Shown: piece after piece, positions 34,242-42,726 of the stretch | Layout: each line of letters begins with the position of its first letter | Numbering within the stretch: position 1 is the stretch's first letter | Assembly: GCA_013215055.1 (NCBI GenBank) | Contig: JABSRQ010000011.1 | Coordinates: 101,949-145,834, forward strand | DNA from: Pseudomonadales bacterium | GTDB lineage: Bacteria; Pseudomonadota; Gammaproteobacteria; Pseudomonadales; DT-91 | DNA length: 43,886 nt | Direction of reading: 5' to 3' | Translations under genes and position numbers: made by a program | Notes under the pieces: model-generated | The model's database searches: none | Seen by the model: the letters and a program-made list of their open reading frames with translations, nothing else | What the model was told of the DNA's origin: nothing

Positions 34242-34550
34242 AAAATTTATCTACTCAATATCATGCTTATTTAAAGACGTTCTGATGTTTAAATTTTGTG
34301 GTCTTGATACCTCTTTCATAGAGAGAGTCATGGTCATTAATCGTCATTCAACACTCCCTGGTGTCACTCTATAGAGTGTGAATTGTCAGCTTCAATTTAT
34401 TTTAGCATTGAGCAGCTTTAATGATGGCGAGTATTTGCGGTTTTTGGCTTGCCTGGCCTGCTGTTTGCAATTTGAAAAAGGAGATATAAACAATATCGGG
34501 CTAAGGGATTAGAGACTTTTATCCGTATTTCTATAAATTAGGCCAAGACT
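34242..34550. other. Divergent region between merR and the DUF3391-like gene
   Basis: 309 bases without an ORF. It contains a 14-bp perfect palindrome CACTCTATAGAGTG (34365-34378), with an imperfect ACAC/GTGT dyad to its left. AAAAAGGAG near 34475 is a ribosome-site-like sequence not followed by a close start. No MerR-type dyad was seen here, so control of merR itself is unexplained. Confidence 0.5.
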
Positions 34551-34925
34551 ATGAGCAGTGGAATTTATCGCAGAATGCCCGTTAATCAATTAGAGGAAGG
34601 CATGTACATCACCTCGCTGGATATCCCGATGATACAGACCTGTTTTCCCGTTCGAGGCTTCTATATTCAGGGCCGGGAAGATATTCAGAAGATCGCCGGT
34701 TATTGTAACTTTGCCATCGTTAATATCACCAAAAGTCATGCGGTAAAACGTTGCACCACGGTGATGCAATTGGAGCTGCAGGAATTGCCTGCGGTAATGA
34801 GTGGCCGCAGAAATTTGGGGCAGGTGCAACAACGCAGGCTGCCGCAAAAAACCGCTCACAAAGGCAGAGCCAAACGTTTATGCCTGTTGTTGGTCATCAG
34901 CTTTACGATCATGTGTTTTATTTAA
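34551..34925 (+). CDS. Stand-alone DUF3391-like protein with C-terminal membrane anchor
   Basis: 124 residues. The first 70 (RMPVNQLEEGMYITSLDIPM and FPVRGFYIQGREDIQKIAGY) follow the DUF3391 pattern usually found at the N-terminus of HD-GYP c-di-GMP phosphodiesterases. Here no HD-GYP follows. Instead there is a basic linker and one terminal hydrophobic helix (LCLLLVISFTIMCFI). It may be a truncated relic or a small membrane-tethered regulator. Ends convergently with the sulfur operon. Confidence 0.6.
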   Translation: MSSGIYRRMPVNQLEEGMYITSLDIPMIQTCFPVRGFYIQGREDIQKIAGYCNFAIVNITKSHAVKRCTTVMQLELQELPAVMSGRRNLGQVQQRRLPQKTAHKGRAKRLCLLLVISFTIMCFI

Positions 34926-34970
34926 TCCATATTGAAAACAAGCAACATCATTGATCACGACCCTGGGTTT

Positions 34971-35381
34971 TTAAGCCGGAAAGGCCTTGTTAGCGACAAA
35001 CATGCCGGCCAGCATGCTGGCCACAAAGGCGGCGGAATCGATATTCAGGTAGCTTAAAGACGCGATTGCAGGCCCCGGACAATAGCCATATAAACCCCAG
35101 CCTATGCCAAACAATGCCGAGCCTAGCAGTAATTTTTTATCGATGGCGGTATTGCATGGCAGGTAAAATTTATCCGCGATAAGGGGCTTGGAGCGTCGCA
35201 GAATAAAATGAAACGCGGGTGCCGTTGCGGCGATACCTACGGCCATCACAAACATCAGGGATGCATCCCAATGACCAAAAATATCCAGAAAGCCTATGAC
35301 TTTTTGAGTGTCGCTCATGCCTGAAACTGCCAGGCCTAAGCCAAAGAGTGTACCTGCTATTAATGCAATAATCTGAAACAT
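34971..35381 (-). CDS. YeeE/YedE-type sulfur transport subunit (short, DUF6691)
   Basis: 136 residues with four hydrophobic helices. Conserved loops are FGLGLAVSGMSDTQKVIGFL and FGIGWGLYGYCPGPAIASL, the second carrying the family Cys. AAGAGA lies before the ATG. It is the last gene of the sulfur operon and pairs with the larger half at 35414-35842. Together they are expected to move thiosulfate or a reduced sulfur species across the inner membrane. Confidence 0.88.
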   Translation of the reverse strand: MFQIIALIAGTLFGLGLAVSGMSDTQKVIGFLDIFGHWDASLMFVMAVGIAATAPAFHFILRRSKPLIADKFYLPCNTAIDKKLLLGSALFGIGWGLYGYCPGPAIASLSYLNIDSAAFVASMLAGMFVANKAFPA

Positions 35382-35413
35382 AAAAATCTCTTAAATAGAT
35401 GAAAAGTGCGGCT

Positions 35414-35842
35414 TCAAAGCAGCTGCTGAGTGATAAAAACGGTGACAACACCCGATCCGATAAAACATAGCGTGGCGACGAGGGAGCGTATGGAGAAGCG
35501 ACTGATGCCACAGATACCATGACCACTGGTACAGCCACTGCCCAGTTTGGTGCCAAAGCCTACCAGTAAGCCGGCTACTATCGCCATGATCAAGCCTGCA
35601 TCGCTGGGTTCCGGTTGGGAAAATCCCAATACCTGATGGGCTAAAAACGGGCCAATTAATAAACCAGCGAGGAAAAACCAGCGCCAGCCATTGCTGCTTA
35701 TCGGTGAATTATCCGGGTTTGAAATTGCCTGCCATAAGATGCCGCTGATGCCGCTGATACGGCCCAGAAAAGCTAACATTAAAATGGCGGCAAAGGCGAT
35801 CAGAAGGCCGCCGATGCTGGCGTTGATAAAGTCTGTCATCAT
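35414..35842 (-). CDS. YeeE/YedE-type sulfur transport subunit
   Basis: 142 residues from the ATG at 35842; a GTG at 35854 would add four. Four hydrophobic helices and the diagnostic FGTKLGSGCTSGHGICGISR with two Cys and a His in the transport motif. It is the first half of the split YeeE pair, followed by the short half after 32 bases. It lies 17 bases downstream of the ETHE1-like dioxygenase. Confidence 0.9.
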   Translation of the reverse strand: MMTDFINASIGGLLIAFAAILMLAFLGRISGISGILWQAISNPDNSPISSNGWRWFFLAGLLIGPFLAHQVLGFSQPEPSDAGLIMAIVAGLLVGFGTKLGSGCTSGHGICGISRFSIRSLVATLCFIGSGVVTVFITQQLL

Positions 35843-35859
35843 GATATTTTTCACTATAA

Positions 35860-36555
35860 TTATTTTTGGCCGCAGCCAAGATTAGCGGGAACGGCAATAT
35901 CCATAAACTTGGGATTGGCCAACTTCAGGTTGTTCATAAACGTGATAAATTCATCTTTGTTATCAATCCGTAGGCGGGGGTTATGGGCTTTTTCTTCGCC
36001 TATGGTGGAGGTACTCCAGCCTTTATAATCATGGCCTGGGAAAACCTGTGTATCTTCTGGCAGGGTTAATAATTTGTTATGCAAACTGTCGTATAACTGG
36101 GCAGCTGAGCCGTTTTGGAAATCGGTGCGTCCGGAGCCTCTGATCAGCAATGTATCGCCGGTGAAGGCGTAGCGGCTATCGGCTTCTTCAATATAAAAAC
36201 TGTGGGAGTCATCGGTATGGCCTGGGGTATAGATCACCTGGATTTTAATGTCTCCGAAGGTCAAGGTCTGACCATCGATCAGTGGCTGATCGGCACAGGC
36301 CACATCACCGGGTTTACCCAGATAGGTTGTTGCACCGGTTTTCTCTCTTAAAGCACCTAATGCGGTAATATGATCGGCATGTACATGGGTATCCACAGCC
36401 AGTTTTAGGGTTAAATTCAGCTCATTCAGTAGCTGCAGGTAATAATCTAATTGTCCGGCAACCGGATCGATAAATACAGCTTCACGGCTTTTTTCGTCGG
36501 CCAGTAAATAGCTGTAGGTATAGCTTTTGTAATCAAACAATTGGCGTAATAACAT
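35860..36555 (-). CDS. ETHE1-like persulfide dioxygenase (metallo-beta-lactamase fold)
   Basis: 231 residues; AAGGAATTGTC before the ATG. The MBL motif is THVHADHI (His 57, His 59, Asp 61, His 62), with His 113 in TPGHTDDS and Asp 134 in FTGDTLLIRGSGRTDFQNG. The GRTDFQ segment and HDYKGW are typical of ETHE1/SdoA persulfide dioxygenases, which use one iron bound by His, His, Asp. It should oxidise glutathione persulfide to sulfite, which the adjacent TauE-type protein could export. Confidence 0.92.
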   Translation of the reverse strand: MLLRQLFDYKSYTYSYLLADEKSREAVFIDPVAGQLDYYLQLLNELNLTLKLAVDTHVHADHITALGALREKTGATTYLGKPGDVACADQPLIDGQTLTFGDIKIQVIYTPGHTDDSHSFYIEEADSRYAFTGDTLLIRGSGRTDFQNGSAAQLYDSLHNKLLTLPEDTQVFPGHDYKGWSTSTIGEEKAHNPRLRIDNKDEFITFMNNLKLANPKFMDIAVPANLGCGQK

Positions 36556-36564
36556 GACAATTCC

Positions 36565-37386
36565 TTAGTTTAATACTTGAGTAATAAGGGTGATGGCGGC
36601 GATGAGCAGCATCAATACGGCGAAGATTTTTTGCAGCGTTGGACTGGCCAGATATTTACTGGTGAATACACCGGCAATCATGCCCATCATGCCGCCGCTG
36701 GCAACCAGGGCAAGTAAATGCAGATCAACATTGCTGCCGGATAAAGAGAAACTGATAAACCCCGAGGCGCTGATGGCTGTTATCACCACCAGTGATGTGG
36801 CGACGGCCTGCCTGATGGATATACCGGTGAGGAATAACAGCGTGGGCACAATCAGAAATCCCCCCCCAACACCAAACAAGCCGGATAAAAGCCCGGTTAG
36901 CATGGCTCCTGCGCTAACGCCCATAACGCAGGGCAGGCCAATGCGAAAAGGTGCGCCTTTATTCATGCGGCATATCGCTATCGCGCTGGGTTCTTGGCTA
37001 AGTATGCCAGCACGCACCACGGTGGTGTGCTGAGGTTGCTTGGTCGCCTGCAGCCACATTCTGACGGCAACCACCACAACTAACACCGAGAAGCCTAGCA
37101 TCAGTAGCGTTTCGTCAATCTGACGGTTGGCCCAATTACCCAAAGGGGCCACAAGGCTGCCGATAACGGAGTACACCATTGCCGGCAACCATTGGATATC
37201 ACCACTTTTAAGTTTGGTGAAAACACCCAATAATGCGCTTAAGGCGACCGCGCCCAGTGATAAACCTATGGCTTGCTGGGCCGGTAAACTCAGAAAAATA
37301 ATCAATAGGGGGACTGCAAACACCGAGCCGCCGGCACCGGTGAGCCCTAATACAAGCCCTATGATACATCCTACAAGAATCGCCAT
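36565..37386 (-). CDS. TauE/SafE (DUF81) sulfite/sulfonate exporter
   Basis: 273 residues with eight or so hydrophobic segments and two internal Gly-rich repeats: GLVLGLTGAGGSVFAVPLLI and LSGLFGVGGGFLIVPTLLF. Its ATG (37386) overlaps the stop of a 51-residue ORF as TAATG. The ETHE1-like gene starts 9 bases after its stop. Likely exports sulfite produced by the dioxygenase. Confidence 0.9.
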   Translation of the reverse strand: MAILVGCIIGLVLGLTGAGGSVFAVPLLIIFLSLPAQQAIGLSLGAVALSALLGVFTKLKSGDIQWLPAMVYSVIGSLVAPLGNWANRQIDETLLMLGFSVLVVVVAVRMWLQATKQPQHTTVVRAGILSQEPSAIAICRMNKGAPFRIGLPCVMGVSAGAMLTGLLSGLFGVGGGFLIVPTLLFLTGISIRQAVATSLVVITAISASGFISFSLSGSNVDLHLLALVASGGMMGMIAGVFTSKYLASPTLQKIFAVLMLLIAAITLITQVLN

Positions 37387-37541
37387 TATTTATTGCCTGC
37401 ATCATTGCGGTGTAGGGGGATATCTTTTAAGACACTGCTGTTAAGTATAGTGCCCAATGCATCGCGGCGGTAAATCCCCTCGGCGATGTCATATTGCATA
37501 CTCAGGGGGTGTTGGGCTGTGGCTAATGTCAGTTCCGTCAT
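37386..37541 (-). CDS. Small hypothetical protein (51 aa) coupled to the TauE/SafE gene
   Basis: An ATG at 37541 opens a frame ending in TAA that overlaps the exporter start (TAATG). The product, starting MTELTLATAQHPLSMQYDIA, is soluble with no Cys. The coupling and the position just behind the ArsR-type palindrome support a real first gene of the operon. It is not an ArsR regulator and I do not recognise it. Confidence 0.5.
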   Translation of the reverse strand: MTELTLATAQHPLSMQYDIAEGIYRRDALGTILNSSVLKDIPLHRNDAGNK

Positions 37542-37568
37542 TGTCCAGATCTCTAATAACACCAGAAT

Positions 37569-37584
37569 ATTAGATCATTCTAAT
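37569..37584. promoter_or_regulatory. ArsR/BigR-type operator candidate
   Basis: ATTAGA-TCAT-TCTAAT is a perfect 6-bp inverted repeat in an AT-rich setting, 28 bases before the small ORF and 85 bases before the divergent gene at 37669. Persulfide-responsive ArsR-family repressors (BigR, SqrR) usually control such operons through AT-rich dyads. No such regulator is in the window. Confidence 0.5.
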
Positions 37585-37668
37585 TTAGCATTTGCAAATA
37601 TAATTTAAGGTTTTCTGCCTATAGAAGCTACACTGAAATAAGTTGAAGATTGAATAGGAGGTCTAAAC

Positions 37669-37950
37669 ATGACGATGCCAACGGAACAAGAATTACAGCA
37701 GGCTTTAATAAAAGCCAAAAGCATGCGTGAAACAGGCCAAGATGATGATTTTGTTGCCAAGGCCCTGTTAAATCATCATTATCGCCTGACATTATTGCAG
37801 CATGTGCTGGATGCTGCCGGGCATTATTTGCATTCCGGTAACGGAAATCGAGAGCATCAAAAACTGTTGAAGGCGATTGAGGATGCCAGGCAATCCGAAT
37901 ATCGCCCTGGGCAAGAAACCCATAGGGGAGATGATTCTCTGCTGATTTAA
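37669..37950 (+). CDS. Hypothetical protein (93 aa)
   Basis: GGAGG 7-8 bases before the ATG. Soluble, helical, His- and Gln-rich: MTMPTEQELQQALIKAKSMR, HHYRLTLLQHVLDAAGHYLH, with no Cys and no signal peptide. It is divergent from the sulfur operon and shares its promoter region, so co-regulation is possible. Family not recognised. Confidence 0.65.
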   Translation: MTMPTEQELQQALIKAKSMRETGQDDDFVAKALLNHHYRLTLLQHVLDAAGHYLHSGNGNREHQKLLKAIEDARQSEYRPGQETHRGDDSLLI

Positions 37951-38031
37951 ATCCGTGAATCTGCGAAGGCGTACGGGCAGCCACCTTGTACGCCTGCAGA
38001 TTCGTTCAGCTACTTCATGTTTTTTAATGTT

Positions 38032-39663
38032 TTAATTCACCGCCGCATCGGCCTTGCCAATCCAGTCAGCAGCAAACTCCATCACATGAAAAATCAGATT
38101 TTGTTCATGGGTGCCGGTTATTAATGCTGCGCCCGGGCCTATGGCATAAACGCCCACATCTTCACCGGCATGGGTTTCTGCTTGCAGCGGCACTAAGGCT
38201 TCCTGATGAAAGCCGGCCGATTGTGTATTGATATTGGCAAGGTCCACGCGCCCGCTGATGATCTCTTCAGCATAAGCCGCATCGGCATTAGTCTCGCTAC
38301 CAAGGTCTTTATAACCGCGGCCATTGGCATAAGCTAGTGTGGTAAAAGGCATGCCATCTTGGGCCAGCTTGGCCTGCATTTCACCTACGGTGATAACCTT
38401 ACCCAGAATTGCATTGCCACGTTTAGGATAACCGGCAATGGTGAAGACATGGCTGTGATCGGCGGTGACGATGATTAACGTATCTTTGGCATCGGTGTTA
38501 TCAACGGCTGCCTGTACAGCCTTGGCAAATTCAATGCTATCTTCCAGTGCGTTATAGGCATTGCCTGCATGATGGGCGTGGTCTATGCGCCCACCTTCAA
38601 CCGTTAGGAAAAAACCTTCTGCGTTATTATCGAGAATATCAATCGCCTTGCGGGTCATCTGTGATAACGACGGTTCTCCGGCAAGATCATTGCCTCTGTC
38701 GGCTTCATATTGCATATGAGATTCATTAAACAAAGCCAATAAATGTGAGGTGTTATCGGTATCAATGGCATCAAAACCGGCTTGATCCATAATATATTGG
38801 CCACCGCGAAAACGCGTTTTCCATTCATTAATTAAGTGGCGGCCATCTGTTCTATCACCTTCGATCTCGCTGCGGGCATCTGGGCTATTAAAGATCGCAT
38901 CTTTGGGTAAAAAGTGTCGCCGACCTCCACCCATAATCACTTCAATACCTTTGTTATCAACATTGAAGCGTTTTTGTAAATTGGCGGAAAAATTGATTAG
39001 CTGTAAAGCGATATCTTCACAACCTGCCGCACGTTGCTCTGCAGGCATATCGGAATCATCTTCCCAATTTCTATCGGCTGATTTAGCATACGCAGCAGCA
39101 GGTGTCGCATGGGTTATACGTGCGGTAGAGATGATGCCGGTAGATTTTCCGGCCAGTTCTGCCAGCTCTAACGCGGTTAATACTTCGTTACCGCTAACAC
39201 CCGCACAATCGCCTCTGACAACGTCTTCATTCACACCTAATACACCCATTCGGGTTTTAACACCGCTGAGTAATGCGGTCATGGTGCCGGCTGAATCGGG
39301 TGTTTGGGCATCGGTATTATAGGTTTTTGAAAAACCTGAAAACGAAAATTTCTCAAAACTCAGCTGGTATTCTTCACCTTGCAAGCCCTGTTTTTGCCCA
39401 GCCAGAATACGGGCTGCGGTTACGGTAGATATGCCCATGCCATCACCGACAAACAAGATGACATTTTTAGCTTTGCCGTGTTGGTCTTGTAAATAGCCAA
39501 TGTTTTCTGCAGCACGTTTAACCGTGTTTTCCCCGGCGGCGAACCACGGGTTTAATACGGTGGTGGCAATATCTGCATCATCAAGTTTTGTTTTTCGATT
39601 ATCTGACTGACAAGCCGAGAATGTTATGACGATGGCCAGAGGTAAAAGAACTAATGGCTTCAT
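38032..39663 (-). CDS. Alkaline phosphatase, lipoprotein form
   Basis: 543 residues. The lipobox FSAC (Cys 18) anchors it in a membrane. The alkaline phosphatase motifs are VILFVGDGMGIST (metal Asp), TPDSAGTMTA (nucleophile Ser 124), GRIDHAHHAGNAYNALEDS and VTADHSHVF. Its ATG overlaps the stop of the upstream paralogue (ATGA). Long-range similarity to that paralogue shows a tandem duplication. It should release phosphate from phosphomonoesters at the cell surface. Confidence 0.93.
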   Translation of the reverse strand: MKPLVLLPLAIVITFSACQSDNRKTKLDDADIATTVLNPWFAAGENTVKRAAENIGYLQDQHGKAKNVILFVGDGMGISTVTAARILAGQKQGLQGEEYQLSFEKFSFSGFSKTYNTDAQTPDSAGTMTALLSGVKTRMGVLGVNEDVVRGDCAGVSGNEVLTALELAELAGKSTGIISTARITHATPAAAYAKSADRNWEDDSDMPAEQRAAGCEDIALQLINFSANLQKRFNVDNKGIEVIMGGGRRHFLPKDAIFNSPDARSEIEGDRTDGRHLINEWKTRFRGGQYIMDQAGFDAIDTDNTSHLLALFNESHMQYEADRGNDLAGEPSLSQMTRKAIDILDNNAEGFFLTVEGGRIDHAHHAGNAYNALEDSIEFAKAVQAAVDNTDAKDTLIIVTADHSHVFTIAGYPKRGNAILGKVITVGEMQAKLAQDGMPFTTLAYANGRGYKDLGSETNADAAYAEEIISGRVDLANINTQSAGFHQEALVPLQAETHAGEDVGVYAIGPGAALITGTHEQNLIFHVMEFAADWIGKADAAVN

Positions 39664-41216
39664 TTCTTCTCCCCTGATGCGCTTTGGATTAAACCCAAGG
39701 CTTGATTCATCAGATGAAAGACCACATTCTGTTCAATCACTCCTTGTACCTTATATGAGCCCGGGCCTGTTGCATGCAGGGCGATATCTTCGCCGGCATG
39801 ACTTTCCGAACTTAGCGGTACGGTGGCTTCTTGATGGAACCCAGCGGCCTGTGTATCAATCTGGCTTAAGTCATTTCGGCCCGAAAAATCCCTGAAACCT
39901 CGGCCATTGGCATAACTTAAGGTGGTATATGGCATGCCATCTTCGGCTAATGCTGCTTCGGTTTCACCAACATTAACCACCTTGCCTAAAATCGGATTGC
40001 CTCGTTTGGGATAACCGCCAATGGTAAATACATGGCCATGATCGGCGGTGACCAGAATCAAGGTTTCTTCTGGATGAGTTGAGACTAACGCCTGCTGAAC
40101 AGCCTTGGAAAATTCCAGCGTTTCAGTTAATGCCTTATAGGCATTACCGGCATGATGGGCATGATCGATACGCCCAGATTCCACCATCAGAAAAAATCCT
40201 TTGGGGTTATTATCCAGTATCGCTATAGCTTTTTTTGTCATCGCCGAGAGTGACGGTTCTCCGGCGATGTCATTGCCTCTATCGGATTCATAAGCCATAT
40301 GTGATTCGTTAAACAGCGCAAATAGTTTCTGTGTATGGACAGTTTCAATTGCGTTAAACTGCGCCAGATTCATAATATAATTACCGTGCGGATATAGATC
40401 CTGCCACTCTTGAATAAGGTTACGGCCATCGGTTCGATCACCTTCAATATCACTGCGAGCATCCGGGCTATTAAAGGTCGCATCGTTAGGTAAAAAGTGT
40501 CTACGCCCTCCACCCATGCTGACATCGATGCCATCAACATCGATACCAGGATAACGTTGTTCCAGATTTTTTTCGAAGTGAATCAGTTGTGTGGCGATAT
40601 CTTCACAGCCATCGGCAATGGCCTGCGTAGGCATGGCGGAATTATCTTCCCAATTACGCTCCACTGATTTGGCATAGGTTGCCGCTGGGGTGGCGTGGGT
40701 AATTCTGGCGGTGCTAATAATACCGGTAGCCAGGCCTTTAATTTCGGCTAATTCCAGCGCCGTTATTAATGTGTTGCCAGCCATGCTGGCGCAATCACCA
40801 CGTTGAATATTTTCATTGACACCGATAACGCCCGCATCGGTTTTAACCCCCGACATCATGGCGGTCATCGTGCCGGCCGAATCAGGAGTTTGTGCATCCA
40901 CATTATAGGTTTTTATTTGGGCCGAATACGGGAAACGTTCAAAGCTAAGATAAGCCTCTTCGCCATTTTCGCCTTGCAGCTGGCCTTGTAAAATGCGGCT
41001 GGCGGTTAACGTGGATATACCCATGCCATCACCAACAAAAAGAATGACATTTTTGGCTTTACTGCTTGGCTTAAGTTGGAGTTTTTGTTGAATCACCGCG
41101 TGGGCATCTTGATACCAATCATTGTTTATCTGATGATCCGGCATAACATCCGCATGTAAATTTGCGGTTAATAGCAATGCCGCGACACTGGATATCGTCT
41201 TGCATTTCACATTCAT
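39660..41216 (-). CDS. Alkaline phosphatase, secreted form
   Basis: 518 residues with a cleavable Sec signal (SSVAALLLTANLHA). The alkaline phosphatase motifs are VILFVGDGMGIST, TPDSAGTMTA (nucleophile Ser 113), GRIDHAHHAGNAYKALTE and VTADHGHVFT. It lacks a lipobox, unlike the downstream copy that overlaps it by four bases. No convincing Pho box was found upstream. The two proteins share most motifs, so one is probably periplasmic or released and the other tethered. Confidence 0.93.
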   Translation of the reverse strand: MNVKCKTISSVAALLLTANLHADVMPDHQINNDWYQDAHAVIQQKLQLKPSSKAKNVILFVGDGMGISTLTASRILQGQLQGENGEEAYLSFERFPYSAQIKTYNVDAQTPDSAGTMTAMMSGVKTDAGVIGVNENIQRGDCASMAGNTLITALELAEIKGLATGIISTARITHATPAATYAKSVERNWEDNSAMPTQAIADGCEDIATQLIHFEKNLEQRYPGIDVDGIDVSMGGGRRHFLPNDATFNSPDARSDIEGDRTDGRNLIQEWQDLYPHGNYIMNLAQFNAIETVHTQKLFALFNESHMAYESDRGNDIAGEPSLSAMTKKAIAILDNNPKGFFLMVESGRIDHAHHAGNAYKALTETLEFSKAVQQALVSTHPEETLILVTADHGHVFTIGGYPKRGNPILGKVVNVGETEAALAEDGMPYTTLSYANGRGFRDFSGRNDLSQIDTQAAGFHQEATVPLSSESHAGEDIALHATGPGSYKVQGVIEQNVVFHLMNQALGLIQSASGEKK

Positions 41217-41444
41217 ATTCCATCCCCTATAAGTGTTTTAAAAATCGATGCCGCTATTTATATAACAGGCATGGAAGGCATATTAGTAAAGTATTATTAC
41301 GTTTTTATAGCATTTTTAAGAAGTTAATAAGGCCGTGGTTATTCAGATGGATATTAATCATCTCTAACTCATTCTGTTAGAGTTTGGCTTGAAGTGATTC
41401 GTTGATATTGCTATAAAAGACCTAATATAAGCGAGGTACAGAAA

Positions 41445-42029
41445 ATGGAATTCGACAAAGTTGTGCTTGAAGGTGAATGTGTGCGTTTAGAGCCTTTAAG
41501 CAAGTTACATAAAAATGGGCTTATTGATGCGATATGTGATGGTGAGTTATGGCAGCTGTTTGTCACCCTGGTGCCGCGTATCGAAGATTTGGATGCCTAT
41601 TTTGATAATGCTATTGCCGCCCATGCACGGGGTGATGGTCTGGCCTTTGCAACGATTGATAAGCACACCGAAAAGGTGGCGGGTTCAACCCGCTTTATGA
41701 AGGCGGATCTGGCTAATCAACGGCTTGAAATTGGCTTCACCTTTTTGGCGAAGTCCTATCAAAAAACGCCAGTTAATACCGAAGCCAAATTATTAATGCT
41801 GACTTATGCCTTTGAGTCGCTGAAATTAAATCGTGTTGAATTTCTAACAGATTATCTTAACCATGCATCACGCAATGCGATTTTTCGTCTGGGAGCCAAA
41901 GAGGAAGGGTTATTACGTAACCACATGATCATGCCTGATGGGCGTGTTAGAGATTCTGTATTGTTCAGTATTATTCAAAATGAATGGCCGGGGGTTAAAC
42001 AAAACCTGCTTTATAAGCTGAATACGTAG
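41445..42029 (+). CDS. GNAT acetyltransferase, RimJ/RimL-like
   Basis: 194 residues. Typical RimL-type pattern: VVLEGECVRLEPLSKLHKNG at the start, EKVAGSTRFM and LEIGFTFLAKSYQKTPVNTE in the acetyl-CoA region, then VEFLTDYLNHASRNAIFRLG and GAKEEGLLRNHM. Such proteins transfer acetyl from acetyl-CoA to protein N-termini or small amines. The substrate is unknown. It lies 40 bases before the DUF998 gene on the same strand. Confidence 0.88.
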   Translation: MEFDKVVLEGECVRLEPLSKLHKNGLIDAICDGELWQLFVTLVPRIEDLDAYFDNAIAAHARGDGLAFATIDKHTEKVAGSTRFMKADLANQRLEIGFTFLAKSYQKTPVNTEAKLLMLTYAFESLKLNRVEFLTDYLNHASRNAIFRLGAKEEGLLRNHMIMPDGRVRDSVLFSIIQNEWPGVKQNLLYKLNT

Positions 42030-42069
42030 TTTAAATAAACGGTTATTAATAAATAAACAGGATGTATTT

Positions 42070-42693
42070 ATGAATAGTAAAGTCTTAAATTTGTTTGGTT
42101 TGATAGCTCCGTTTTGGCTTTTATTGGGGGTGACAATAGCAGGGGCTATGTATCCGGGTTACAGCCATTATCAACAGGCGATGAGTGAACTTCACGCCTT
42201 AGGTAGCCCGGTAGCGTTTATCTCGCCGTTTATTAATAATTATCCGCTGGGGCTACTTTTTATCGGTTTTGGTTTTTTTGTGTTTTCATCGTTTAAATCT
42301 ATCGCTGTTAAAATCTCGGCGGTGATGATTATTTTGCATGGTATTGGCAGTATTATCGCAGGTTTTTTCCCCTGTGATGTAGGCTGTCATCCCGAAAGTG
42401 ATTCGTTTAATCAAGCTATGCATGGTGTTGGCGCCGTGATAATGACGCTGACGTTTTTGCTTGTTCCTGCAATGTGGGCTTATTTAGCGGGGAGTGAATT
42501 TAAACTACGCTGGTTTGCGTGGTTGTCGCTGTTTTGTGTATTGGCCCAAATAGCTTTGATGCCGTTGATGGGGCAGGCGCTTGAATCAGGAGAGGGGTTT
42601 GGTTTGTATCAGCGCATAGCTTATGCGATTCCGATGAGCTGGTTATTGGTTTTTTCGAGCCTGTTATTACGTCATAAAAAAACGGGGCTTTAA
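42070..42693 (+). CDS. DUF998 family membrane protein
   Basis: 207 residues with six hydrophobic helices. The family markers are YPGYSHYQQAMSELHALGSP after the first helix and FFPCDVGCHPESDSFNQAMH with two Cys and a His, followed by a His-Gly helix. Function unknown. Probably co-transcribed with the GNAT gene; the pair ends at a strong terminator. Confidence 0.85.
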   Translation: MNSKVLNLFGLIAPFWLLLGVTIAGAMYPGYSHYQQAMSELHALGSPVAFISPFINNYPLGLLFIGFGFFVFSSFKSIAVKISAVMIILHGIGSIIAGFFPCDVGCHPESDSFNQAMHGVGAVIMTLTFLLVPAMWAYLAGSEFKLRWFAWLSLFCVLAQIALMPLMGQALESGEGFGLYQRIAYAIPMSWLLVFSSLLLRHKKTGL

Positions 42694-42702
42694 TCGCCCC
42701 GT
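42682..42702. terminator. Bidirectional rho-independent terminator
   Basis: ACGGGGC-TTTAATC-GCCCCGT, a perfect 7-bp GC-rich stem with T-rich sequence on the right and A-run on the left. It serves both the DUF998 gene (+), whose stop lies in the loop region, and the convergent TonB receptor (-). Confidence 0.88.
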
Positions 42703-42726
42703 GTTGTTGTTTTGATAATACCAATA

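Noticed and set aside
35170..35556. 128-aa minus-strand ORF over the two YeeE genes
   Set aside because: It spans the junction in a different frame; the two YeeE subunits carry the conserved motifs.
38547..39895. Plus-strand ORFs within the alkaline phosphatase genes
   Set aside because: They are complementary-strand shadows of two long, motif-complete enzymes.
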